Positions 42,651 to 50,392 of a stretch of 64,000 bases of DNA are shown here, in pieces; the stretch's first letter is position 1, and every line of letters starts with the position of its first letter. The stretch covers positions 18,157 through 82,156 of the forward strand of contig NZ_CAMLIG010000020.1 in NCBI RefSeq assembly GCF_946480185.1. Reading direction: 5' to 3'. The DNA is from an uncultured Pedobacter sp. GTDB lineage: Bacteria > Bacteroidota > Bacteroidia > Sphingobacteriales > Sphingobacteriaceae. The notes under the pieces were generated by a model that had not been told where the DNA came from, ran no database searches, and worked only from the letters and a program-made list of their open reading frames with translations. The position numbers and the translations under genes are program-made.

Positions 42651-44076
42651 GATAGTTAATTATAGATATGTTGGTTTGCTAGGTCTTTGTCTAGCGGCCA
42701 CAAGTTGTAAAGTTCCCGCAATATTATCGGTAGCAAACAACAATGATTTGCCTAAAGCATATAACCAAATTGTCGATTCAACAAATACAGGAAGTCAGCA
42801 ATGGCGTACTTTTTTTACCGACCCTAATTTGGTTAGTTTAATTGATACGGCTTTGCAAAACAATCAGGAATTGTTGATGACGCTGCAGGATGTTGAAATC
42901 GCCAAAAACGACATTAGAGCTACAAAGGGTGATATTTTACCAACAGTAAACGCAAGGCTTGGCGCAGGCGTAGAAAAAGTGGCGAGATATACCAGTTCAG
43001 GTGCGGGCGATGCCACTACGGATATTGAACCCGGCAAAAAAACGCCAGACCCTTTGAGTGATTATACCGCTGCAATTGATGCACATTGGGAAGTGGATAT
43101 TTGGAAAAAACTACATAACGCAAAAAAGGCAGCAGTAGCCAGGTATTTGGGAACTGTTGAAGGCAAAAACTTTGTGTTAAGTAACCTGATTGCCGAAGTA
43201 GCAAATTCATACTACGAGTTATTGGCGCTTGATAATCAATTAATGATTGTACAGCAGAATATTAGTTTGCAAAATAACTCACTGGAGGTCATAAAAATCC
43301 AAAAAGAAGCATCCAGAGTTACGGAATTGGCTGTTCAGCAGTTTCAGGCAGAGGTGTATAACTCAAAAAGTTTGGAGTTTGGTATCCGCCAACAAATTAG
43401 GGAAACAGAAAACAGGATCAACTTTTTATTAGGCCGTTACCCACAAAAAATTGTGAGAGACGGCAGTACTTTTGCAAACCTCAATCCTTCATTTCTTAAA
43501 CAGGGAGTTCCTTCGCAATTGTTAGAGAATCGTCCAGATGTTAAACAGGCAGAACTTGAACTTACAGCAGCTAAATTAGATGCCAAAGTTGCCCGAGCCG
43601 AGTTTTTTCCTTCTTTGGCGATTGATGGTTCTTTAGGGCTTCAAGCTTTCAAACCTTCTTATTTGACCAAGTTGCCCGAGTCTATTTTATATTCTTTAGC
43701 AGGAGATTTGGCAGGCCCGCTCATTAATAAAAATGCGATTAAAGCGGAGTTTGCAAATGCCAATGCCAGACAGTTACAGGCTTTGTACAATTATCAGCAA
43801 ACGATTTTAAACGCATACTTTGAAGTGGCTAATCAATTATCAAGTATTGAGAATCTTTCTAAAAGTTATGATTTGAAACAGCTGGAAGTAGCCACACTAA
43901 ATAAATCTGTTGATATTTCTTCTGATTTATTTAATGCTGCCCGAGCCGATTATTTAGAGGTACTAACCGCTCAACGCGATGCACTTTCTGCAAAATTGGA
44001 ATTGGTAGAAACCAAAAAATCGCAATTTAACGCCATGGTTAACATGTATAAAGGATTGGGCGGAGGCTGGAGATAG
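42643..44076 (+). CDS. OprM/TolC-type outer-membrane efflux channel
   Basis: The ATG at 42643 overlaps the pump's stop codon and gives 477 residues with a lipoprotein signal (GLLGLCLAATSCKVPA, lipobox ATSC). Two repeats of the outer-membrane-efflux fold are visible: WRTFFTDPNLVSLIDTALQN with its helical barrel, and the second starting near LLENRPDVKQAELELTAAKL. The RPDVKQAE motif is typical of NodT/OprM channels. It forms the trimeric exit duct of the tripartite pump. It ends at the operon terminator. Confidence 0.93.
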   Translation: MYKIVNYRYVGLLGLCLAATSCKVPAILSVANNNDLPKAYNQIVDSTNTGSQQWRTFFTDPNLVSLIDTALQNNQELLMTLQDVEIAKNDIRATKGDILPTVNARLGAGVEKVARYTSSGAGDATTDIEPGKKTPDPLSDYTAAIDAHWEVDIWKKLHNAKKAAVARYLGTVEGKNFVLSNLIAEVANSYYELLALDNQLMIVQQNISLQNNSLEVIKIQKEASRVTELAVQQFQAEVYNSKSLEFGIRQQIRETENRINFLLGRYPQKIVRDGSTFANLNPSFLKQGVPSQLLENRPDVKQAELELTAAKLDAKVARAEFFPSLAIDGSLGLQAFKPSYLTKLPESILYSLAGDLAGPLINKNAIKAEFANANARQLQALYNYQQTILNAYFEVANQLSSIENLSKSYDLKQLEVATLNKSVDISSDLFNAARADYLEVLTAQRDALSAKLELVETKKSQFNAMVNMYKGLGGGWR

Positions 44077-44095
44077 CACTTAGATTATCAGATTC

Positions 44096-44140
44096 AAAAA
44101 CCTTTGGGTTAGCAGAGAAAATGCTAATTCGAAGGTTTTT
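44096..44140 (+). terminator. Terminator of the RND operon
   Basis: AAAAACCTT (44096-44104) pairs with AAGGTTTTT (44132-44140), enclosing a second hairpin TTAGCA/TGCTAA (44109-44114/44122-44127). The T-run follows on the plus strand. Confidence 0.75.
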
Positions 44141-44153
44141 TGTGAATATGATT

Positions 44154-44603
44154 TTAACTTTTAATTCTGCTGTCGAAAATAAAGGCTTCGTTCGCTATCA
44201 ATTTAATTTTAGAAAAATCTGGGTGATTTGGATTTAATAAGTAATTATACTCTTGATTGATAATAGCTGAGGGAACTTTTAGAATAGCAGTTTCGTTTTT
44301 TTTGACCCACTCGTTCCCAATACTTTGGGTATAAGGCGAAGATTCGAAGATTTGCCAATCTTTTTCTAAGTCGCTTAACTTAATTTCGGTAATTTTTATG
44401 CTATTAGGTATATAAATACTTAGCAAACGGAAGTTCTGATTTAAGCCCATGGCTCCTCGGTGTACCACGTTCTCCAAACAGGATAGAGATTCAGAGGAAG
44501 AAGTATAAATCATTTTAACATGATTGCCGTTCCACCTTGCAGGCCTGCCAGAAGCTTGTAAAGAATCCGCAAATTTAGCCAGGGTAATTCTGTAAACCTG
44601 CAT
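44154..44603 (-). CDS. RES-domain toxin
   Basis: A 149-residue protein of the RES family, toxins that deplete NAD+. The conserved Arg-Glu-Ser pattern can be followed as VYRITLAKFADSL with GRPARWN near the start, then SSSESLSCLENVVH in the middle, and NEWVKKNETAILKVPSAIIN with NYLLNPNHPDFSKI toward the end. The domain fills the whole chain. Its gene begins two bases after the antitoxin gene, in antitoxin-first order. It is cytoplasmic. Confidence 0.88.
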   Translation of the reverse strand: MQVYRITLAKFADSLQASGRPARWNGNHVKMIYTSSSESLSCLENVVHRGAMGLNQNFRLLSIYIPNSIKITEIKLSDLEKDWQIFESSPYTQSIGNEWVKKNETAILKVPSAIINQEYNYLLNPNHPDFSKIKLIANEAFIFDSRIKS

Positions 44604-44605
44604 TT

Positions 44606-45082
44606 TTAGGCTAAATCCCCGTAGGCGATGCGGTTAAGTTCATCTTCTATTAAAGTGATGCCGGTTATGGTATCCATTAAATTAAACGGAATTTGATCAC
44701 CTAGGCCGTAAGCGGGCGCATTTAACCACTGATGAAAAGCTGATGCACTGCCAAAAACCTCGATACCTAAATTATATAAAGAAAAAGACTTTAAAAGCTT
44801 TTCGCTTAAAACAGCATCCAGTGTTAAATCTTGAACAACATAGTTTTGGATAGTTTTTACCGTAGTTTTAAAAGTTTCCTGAAATTCATCATAAGTAAAA
44901 CCTGATACCGAGATAAAATCTAAAGCTGCGTTTGCTTTTAAACCCTTTTTAGAATTTGATAAAATACTGATTGGGTTAGCGTACATTTTGTGGTAAACAG
45001 CAATGGTATCAGCAACCATACTTACAGGCAAATTATCTTCATCCTGTGCGTACATTTTCATTTTTTTATCCGGCTTTTTCAT
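44606..45082 (-). CDS. Xre/MbcA/ParS-type antitoxin (DUF2384)
   Basis: A 158-residue protein from the ATG at 45082 (MKKPDKKMKMYAQDEDNLPV). The middle carries the Xre-like segment (LDFISVSGFTYDEFQETFKT) and the C-terminus the DUF2384 toxin-binding domain (LYNLGIEVFGSASAFHQWLN, with PAYGLGDQIPFNLMDTITG). That last motif (G-x-P-x-x-L-x-D-T) is diagnostic. It neutralises the RES toxin encoded directly downstream and probably represses the operon. Confidence 0.9.
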   Translation of the reverse strand: MKKPDKKMKMYAQDEDNLPVSMVADTIAVYHKMYANPISILSNSKKGLKANAALDFISVSGFTYDEFQETFKTTVKTIQNYVVQDLTLDAVLSEKLLKSFSLYNLGIEVFGSASAFHQWLNAPAYGLGDQIPFNLMDTITGITLIEDELNRIAYGDLA

Positions 45083-45142
45083 GGTCAACTATTTTCTTAC
45101 CCAAATATAAGAAATATTTCTCTGTTAAAAAGAAATATTTCC

Positions 45143-46159
45143 CTATTTATTCAAAATAATATCCTCTAAAACATCAATCCAAGCTGGATTGTCATTTAAG
45201 CTTTCTACCAGTTGTACTTTTTCTCCGCCTAGTTCTACAAATTCTTCCTGATATTCAAAGGAGATTTCATATAAAGTTTCTAAACAATCAGAAACAAAAG
45301 CTGGGCATAATACCAAAAGTCGTTTTACACCTTTTGCCGCTAAATCTTTAAGTACAACGCTGGTATAAGGCTGCATCCAAGGATCATTTCCTAACCGAGA
45401 TTGGTAGCAAAGCGTGTAATCTTTATTGGTTAAGCTTAATTCCTTTGCAATTAACTGGGCGGTATTGTGGCATTGTGCCGAGTAGCAAAACTTGTTGTTT
45501 TCTGTTAAAGTTGCACAGCAATTTTCAACCTTTAAGCAATGTTCACCAGAAACATCTGCTTTACGCATCTGCCTTTGTGGGATACCGTGGAAGCTGAACA
45601 AAATATGATCCCATTTTTGATCCAGATATTTGCGAGCATTATCAGCAAAAATTTTAATCATTCCGGGATGATTGTAGTAACTATTGACAAAGCTTAAAGC
45701 CGGAATAGCTTGCCATTTGCTTACAATTTCCATCACCAGTTGGTGTACAGAGCCAGTTGATGCAGAAGCATATTGCGGAAACAACGGAACCACTTTAATG
45801 CTATCTACCTTAGCTTGTTTTAACCTTTCCAAAGCATCGGGTATTGATGGAGATTGGTAACGCATCGCCAGTTCAACCTGATAATCGTTGCCTAGTTTTT
45901 TGGCAACTGCATCCCGAACGTTGTTGCCATAAATCAATAAAGGCGAGCCTTCTTTTGTCCAGATTTCTTTATAGATTTTTGCGGATTTTGGACCACGGAA
46001 CGGCACTATAATACCTTTAACCAATAACGTACGGCTAAAAGCATTGATATCAATCACCCGCTCATCCATTAAAAATTCGTCGAGATATTTTCTTACATCT
46101 GCTGTTGACGGACTGTCTGGCGTACCCAGATTTACCAATAGAATACCTTTTTTACCCAT
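45143..46159 (-). CDS. hemH: Ferrochelatase
   Basis: A 338-residue enzyme inserting Fe2+ into protoporphyrin IX in the last step of haem synthesis. It opens MGKKGILLVNLGTPDSPSTA, the usual HemH start. The active-site His is in ILFSFHGIPQRQMRKADVSG, and LVLCPAFVSDCLETLYEISF near the end holds the conserved acidic residue. A group of cysteines (GEHCLKVENCC) is notable and could bind a metal, but this is not the C-terminal [2Fe-2S] motif of some families. It is cytoplasmic or membrane-associated. It overlaps crtW by eight bases, so the two are co-transcribed. Confidence 0.94.
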   Translation of the reverse strand: MGKKGILLVNLGTPDSPSTADVRKYLDEFLMDERVIDINAFSRTLLVKGIIVPFRGPKSAKIYKEIWTKEGSPLLIYGNNVRDAVAKKLGNDYQVELAMRYQSPSIPDALERLKQAKVDSIKVVPLFPQYASASTGSVHQLVMEIVSKWQAIPALSFVNSYYNHPGMIKIFADNARKYLDQKWDHILFSFHGIPQRQMRKADVSGEHCLKVENCCATLTENNKFCYSAQCHNTAQLIAKELSLTNKDYTLCYQSRLGNDPWMQPYTSVVLKDLAAKGVKRLLVLCPAFVSDCLETLYEISFEYQEEFVELGGEKVQLVESLNDNPAWIDVLEDIILNK

Positions 46160-46844
46160 TATTTTGTTGTTGTATGCTGTCTTTCATTTGCCAAAGTTTC
46201 CACCAAGGTGTCCCTGGCGATTCGTGGTGCTCATAGTGATAACCAAAAAAATAGCAAGTAAAGAAAGCCCAAATATGATTTTTTGACTGTGTTTTTGATT
46301 GATGAATATTTTGATGCTCGCCCTTATGTGGCAAATAAGTGCCAAAATAAAAAAGTTGCAAAGTACTTAACAATGATGGAACAACCCAAAACATCAATAA
46401 GTTTTGCTCAGGGATATATAATTTCAAAATATTATAAATAACGGCCATTACAACCACTTGCCACCAGCTGAGGTATTGCTTAATAAATTGACAATACCAA
46501 GTAAAAAAGTTTCCTTCGTAATAATCTGGGTCGTTTTTGGTATGTACAAATTTATGGTGATTATGATGTTCTTTATTTAATTTCTGAAACGGAAAAACCG
46601 CATAAAATAAAGTGCAAACCTGCCCAATAAAATTGTTTAGTTTTTTATGATATGGCGCAACGGTTCCATGCATAGCATCATGTGCGGTAATAAAAAGCCC
46701 CGTGTACAAATGCATTTGTATCAGAACAAAAACATATACTAGCGGATTTGAAAAGCTGAAATCAAAACGCATGAGCATAATAATACTAAGCATCCATAAA
46801 AAGATGATGAGTAATGCCATATATATCCCGAGATTGTTTTTCAA
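46152..46844 (-). CDS. crtW: Beta-carotene ketolase CrtW-like (membrane di-iron enzyme)
   Basis: A 230-residue membrane protein of the fatty-acid-desaturase fold with about four helices. The histidine boxes are HDAMHG, EHHNHHK and YHYEHHESPGTPWWKLW; the last with its PWWKLW tail is characteristic of CrtW ketolases. CrtW adds 4-keto groups to beta-ionone rings using O2. It works in the cytoplasmic membrane. It ends overlapping hemH and lies downstream of ispH, with the other carotenoid genes upstream on the same strand, so it belongs to that pathway. Confidence 0.88.
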   Translation of the reverse strand: MKNNLGIYMALLIIFLWMLSIIMLMRFDFSFSNPLVYVFVLIQMHLYTGLFITAHDAMHGTVAPYHKKLNNFIGQVCTLFYAVFPFQKLNKEHHNHHKFVHTKNDPDYYEGNFFTWYCQFIKQYLSWWQVVVMAVIYNILKLYIPEQNLLMFWVVPSLLSTLQLFYFGTYLPHKGEHQNIHQSKTQSKNHIWAFFTCYFFGYHYEHHESPGTPWWKLWQMKDSIQQQNNG

Positions 46845-46928
46845 GTTTTATTTTTTGATGATGCCTATCTGAGTGAGGATATTGAATAAAAAAATTAATT
46901 TGAGGCCTTTTCTTGCTATGTAAAAAAT

Positions 46929-47038
46929 GTCGTCCTACAAATCCGCCTGTCGGGGGAGAGAAACATCTCACAAATAGCTGTTGCCTATTAGATACAGAAT
47001 CAACTGGAGTGATTTCTCGTATCTCGAAAAATGACGAC
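46929..47038. repeat. Dispersed palindromic repeat, copy C (110 bp)
   Basis: The ends are GTCGTC (46929-46934) and GACGAC (47033-47038). The left half carries AAATCCGCCTGTCGG and GAGAGAAACATCTCAC; the right half carries GTGATTTCTCGTATCTCG, then ATGACGAC. The halves are inverted, and order and length match copy B. It fills most of the gap between crtW and ispH. Confidence 0.65.
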
Positions 47039-47045
47039 CCTTAAC

Positions 47046-47894
47046 TTAATAAGTTTCCAATATTTCTTTCACCTGTTCCATTAACCACATTGGTGTTGAT
47101 GTTGCACCACAAATCCCGATTTTATCGCCTTTATTAAACATCGCTCTTTCTAAATCGTTGGGTTTACTGATAAAATAAGTTGCCGGATTATGCTTTTTAC
47201 AAACCTCGTACAATACTTTTCCGTTTGATGATTTTTTACCCGATACAAAGACGATTTTATCAAATTTCTTCACAAAATTTGGCAATTCTTTATCTCTGTT
47301 TGATACTTGGCGGCAAATGGTATCATTGGCTTTAACATTATATCCGCGGGATATCAGCTCATTTTTGATATCGTAAAACTTGTGGGTTGATTTTGTGGTT
47401 TGACTGTAAAGCGTAAAAGATTCTGGTAAATCCACACCGTCGAGTTCTGCCAAATCTTGAAAAACTAGTGCTTCATTATTGGTTTGTCCCTGTAAACCTA
47501 TTACCTCGGCGTGGCCATGCTTCCCAAAAATCAATACCTTCTCATTGGCATCATGCGTAGTTTTTATACGGTTTTGTAATTTTAAAACCACTGGGCAAGA
47601 AGCATCAATTAGCGTAATGTTGTTTGCTAAAGCTACTCTGTAAGTTTCTGGAGCCTCACCATGCGCTCTAATTAAAACCTTTTCATTGTGTAAAGATTTA
47701 AGTTCCTCATTATCAATGATCTTTAGACCTTTTGCCTTTAAACGAACAACTTCCTCATCGTTATGAACGATATCGCCTAAACAATATAAATATCCATCTT
47801 CTTCTAAAATTTCTTCGGCCATATCAATGGCGTAAACCACACCAAAGCAAAAACCTGATTCTTGATCAATAGAAACTTTTAAATTATATTCCAT
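47046..47894 (-). CDS. ispH: 4-hydroxy-3-methylbut-2-enyl diphosphate reductase
   Basis: A 282-residue iron-sulfur enzyme catalysing the last step of the MEP isoprenoid pathway, giving IPP and DMAPP. The three cluster cysteines are in SGFCFGVVYA (N-terminal), DASCPVVLKL and NDTICRQVSNR. The catalytic region CGATSTPMWLMEQV closes the chain. It lies in the middle of the carotenoid genes, so precursor supply is placed with pigment synthesis. It is cytoplasmic. Confidence 0.94.
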   Translation of the reverse strand: MEYNLKVSIDQESGFCFGVVYAIDMAEEILEEDGYLYCLGDIVHNDEEVVRLKAKGLKIIDNEELKSLHNEKVLIRAHGEAPETYRVALANNITLIDASCPVVLKLQNRIKTTHDANEKVLIFGKHGHAEVIGLQGQTNNEALVFQDLAELDGVDLPESFTLYSQTTKSTHKFYDIKNELISRGYNVKANDTICRQVSNRDKELPNFVKKFDKIVFVSGKKSSNGKVLYEVCKKHNPATYFISKPNDLERAMFNKGDKIGICGATSTPMWLMEQVKEILETY

Positions 47895-47930
47895 TTGATG
47901 TTATTTTTTACAAAAATATAAAAAGTTAAG

Positions 47931-48572
47931 TCAGAGTGCCGTAACATTTAACCCTATAAAAAACAGTACTTGACTGATGATTAAAGTTAATGCCACTGGG
48001 TTTGATTTACGGAACTCCAACTCGTAATAAACCCTAAGCAATATAAAGCAAACAAAAAACCAAGCCACATAATTTTGTAGCGGTATGGCACTATCTGCCC
48101 AGCTCCAATAATCAAACTTTACGGCAATTGGCTCAATTAAAAAGTCAATAAAAACCAAGATTGCAGCCCCAACCAACGATTTTAAATTACGTAAGTGTTT
48201 GAAATATTTTTTTAAAGCAGCGCCTACTCCAAAAACTAAGATTAACCAGTTTATACCAATAAGCAAGGGCACTTGCGCTAATTTAATTCCCAAAGTATTG
48301 CCATAGGTATAATTGCCAAAAACCGCTCCGCTAGATACGCCAACAACTTCAATTAAATAACCGGCCAAATAAACAAAGATTAAACCCAGCCAAAATTCTT
48401 TTCTAAAATCTTTTTGGTTGATGAGTAAAATTGTTGCCATTAACATTAAATGGAAAGGCACAAATGAGATAAAAAAATCATGAAATTGCGGTAATGAGAA
48501 ACCCACAAAGCCTACTAAATGGAAAATAATAATAAAGATTTTTGATAAACCGGGTTTGTCTAGATATTTCAT
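47931..48572 (-). CDS. cruF: Carotenoid biosynthesis protein, CruF-like hydratase
   Basis: From the ATG at 48572 the product is 213 residues with about seven membrane helices (LSKIFIIIFHLVGFVGFSLP, FHLMLMATILLIN and others). The family block GVSSGAVFGNYTYGNTLGIK followed by VPLLIGINWLILV and DFLIEPIAVKFDYWSW is typical of CruF/DUF422 proteins, which hydrate the psi end of carotenoids to a 1'-hydroxyl. The ATGA overlap with the upstream glycosyltransferase fixes this start and shows coupling. Confidence 0.85.
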   Translation of the reverse strand: MKYLDKPGLSKIFIIIFHLVGFVGFSLPQFHDFFISFVPFHLMLMATILLINQKDFRKEFWLGLIFVYLAGYLIEVVGVSSGAVFGNYTYGNTLGIKLAQVPLLIGINWLILVFGVGAALKKYFKHLRNLKSLVGAAILVFIDFLIEPIAVKFDYWSWADSAIPLQNYVAWFFVCFILLRVYYELEFRKSNPVALTLIISQVLFFIGLNVTAL

Positions 48573-49663
48573 GTATTGATGGTTCTGCCTTTCCAACTTA
48601 TTGTTTTGCTTAGCGATTGTTTGATGGAAAGAAAAGCTAAAATAAACAAGTTTAACATTTGTAAGGGATGAAAAAAGATATTGACAAACACATTCTGGCC
48701 CGAAAGGTAGGAAATCATAATTCGGGTAAAAATGATCAGCGTCAACGCAAAATAAAATAATTGAAAATTACCGAAAGCCAGGATAAATAATGGACCGAAA
48801 ACTACAATTGTAATGTAAATTATTAAGGCCAAAATACTGCTGTTAAACCCCGCTAATATGTTTTTACTAAATCCACTTAAGCATTCGCTGTAGTTTTTGT
48901 ACATCCGGCAAAAAATAAAACCATTTGCTAGTAAGGCTTCGCCAGACAAGCCTTGGGATTTTATTTTTTTCATAATTTCAATGTCTTCAACTACTTTGTT
49001 TTTTATGAGCTGATGCCAATGGAACTGTTTATACTGGGCAGAATTAAACAACATAAATTGCCCGCTCGCGGCCGCTAATGATGAGATTTTAGAGAGTTTC
49101 ACCAAACGTAAAGGCAAAAGATTTAAAAGCAAAAAGTGCATTAACGGAACTACCGTTTTTTCGCCAATAGTTTTTGTGATTTGGTTGGTAAATAAACTCA
49201 GCAAGGTTAGCTTTCCGGCATACATCCGGTAAAGAGCATTGTTGATTAAACCGTTTTTTATTTCTTCATCAGCATCTAAAAACAGCAACCAAGCACCATT
49301 TGCCTTTTCGCTTAATTGGTGGCAGGCAAAGTTTTTTCCTAGCCAGCCTTTTGGCAGTGTTTTACCTTTTATAACGGTAAACTTTGGATGATGTTGACAA
49401 AAATCATCCACAACTTGCAACGTTTTGTCTTCTGAACTGTCATCCAATACGATGACCTCAAAATTTTGATAATCTTGCTGATGGATAGAATTTAAAAGCT
49501 TTAAAATATTTTCTTCCTCGTTTCTGGCGGGTATTAAAATAGAAACTAGGTCGTTGAACTTTTTTGGTGAATGGGTGAGTTTTGGATTAGATATAAAGTT
49601 AAACAGCGTTACGGTGAAACGTAAAATCAGAAAGAAAAAAACAACATAAAAAAAGTAGAGCAT
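48569..49663 (-). CDS. Family 2 glycosyltransferase of the carotenoid cluster (CruC-like)
   Basis: A 364-residue GT2 enzyme with an N-terminal membrane anchor and two or three C-terminal helices. The GT core has VSILIPARNEEENILKLLNS, EVIVLDDSSEDKT, LPKGWLGKNFACHQ and the metal site LLFLDADEEIKNG. The GWLGKNFAC block is typical of carotenoid-linked hydrocarbon glycosyltransferases. It likely transfers a sugar to a tertiary hydroxyl made by CruF. It starts two bases after the acyltransferase gene and overlaps cruF, giving a tight three-gene unit. Confidence 0.82.
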   Translation of the reverse strand: MLYFFYVVFFFLILRFTVTLFNFISNPKLTHSPKKFNDLVSILIPARNEEENILKLLNSIHQQDYQNFEVIVLDDSSEDKTLQVVDDFCQHHPKFTVIKGKTLPKGWLGKNFACHQLSEKANGAWLLFLDADEEIKNGLINNALYRMYAGKLTLLSLFTNQITKTIGEKTVVPLMHFLLLNLLPLRLVKLSKISSLAAASGQFMLFNSAQYKQFHWHQLIKNKVVEDIEIMKKIKSQGLSGEALLANGFIFCRMYKNYSECLSGFSKNILAGFNSSILALIIYITIVVFGPLFILAFGNFQLFYFALTLIIFTRIMISYLSGQNVFVNIFFHPLQMLNLFILAFLSIKQSLSKTISWKGRTINT

Positions 49664-49664
49664 C

Positions 49665-50288
49665 TTATACGGTTATTTCTGTTTGTTGATTTAATGAATG
49701 CTCATAATGTTTATTGTAGGCACTTTTGACAACCTGCAAACTTGCAAACTCTGGCGATTCCCAATTTTGTAAAGCTATTTTTATATTGGGTTTTCGCTTG
49801 TCAAAGTAATCGGTTAAAATAACAGCAAACACATAATCAAAAGTTTTTTGTGATGCGTTAATGATACGTGAAACCCCTTTTTCGAACGTAATCGACTTGC
49901 TGTGTAAAGAGTGCAATTGTCCTTGCGGGAAAATTAGCACTAAGTTTTCTGGGTTATCTAACAAATGACCGGCATATTCCAGTGACTCCACTAAACTTTT
50001 AGCGTTTTTTTGAATACTGAACGCCCCTAAATATTTCAAAAAGCCAACTTTTTTCGCAGTATCTTCTAAAACCATCACGTGGAATTTTTTCTTGAGATAA
50101 ACTTTGTTGAGATGAAAAATCAAGAATCCATCCCACCAACTAAAATGGTTCGAGAGTAAAAGAATAGCTTTTTGTGGGTCAATGTTGATTTTGTTGTACT
50201 CAAATCCTGAAAAATCCTTTTTTATAATCCGCTCTATGTACCAAGAGAAGAATGCATAAATCAGTTTGTTGGATTTGGGTTTAATCAT
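49665..50288 (-). CDS. Acyltransferase of the carotenoid cluster (PlsC fold)
   Basis: A 207-residue LPLAT-fold protein. The catalytic NHX4D motif is NHFSWWDG, followed by the substrate-binding segment KVGFLKYLGAFSIQK. The usual FPEG motif III reads FPQGQLHS, with Gln in place of Glu. A membrane-association stretch is present but no clear multipass region. Its two-base spacing from the glycosyltransferase suggests it acylates the sugar of a glycosylated carotenoid, as CruD-type enzymes do. An ordinary phospholipid acyltransferase is the alternative, but a canonical PlsC is encoded separately at 61811. Confidence 0.8.
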   Translation of the reverse strand: MIKPKSNKLIYAFFSWYIERIIKKDFSGFEYNKINIDPQKAILLLSNHFSWWDGFLIFHLNKVYLKKKFHVMVLEDTAKKVGFLKYLGAFSIQKNAKSLVESLEYAGHLLDNPENLVLIFPQGQLHSLHSKSITFEKGVSRIINASQKTFDYVFAVILTDYFDKRKPNIKIALQNWESPEFASLQVVKSAYNKHYEHSLNQQTEITV

Positions 50289-50392
50289 TGTTTAAACAAA
50301 GTGCTAATTTAGTGTTTTTTAACTACAGCTTTACACAGCGCTGGGTTATAGATTGAGATGCTTAAGGACCGCGTTTTCTTTTGCTACGATCA

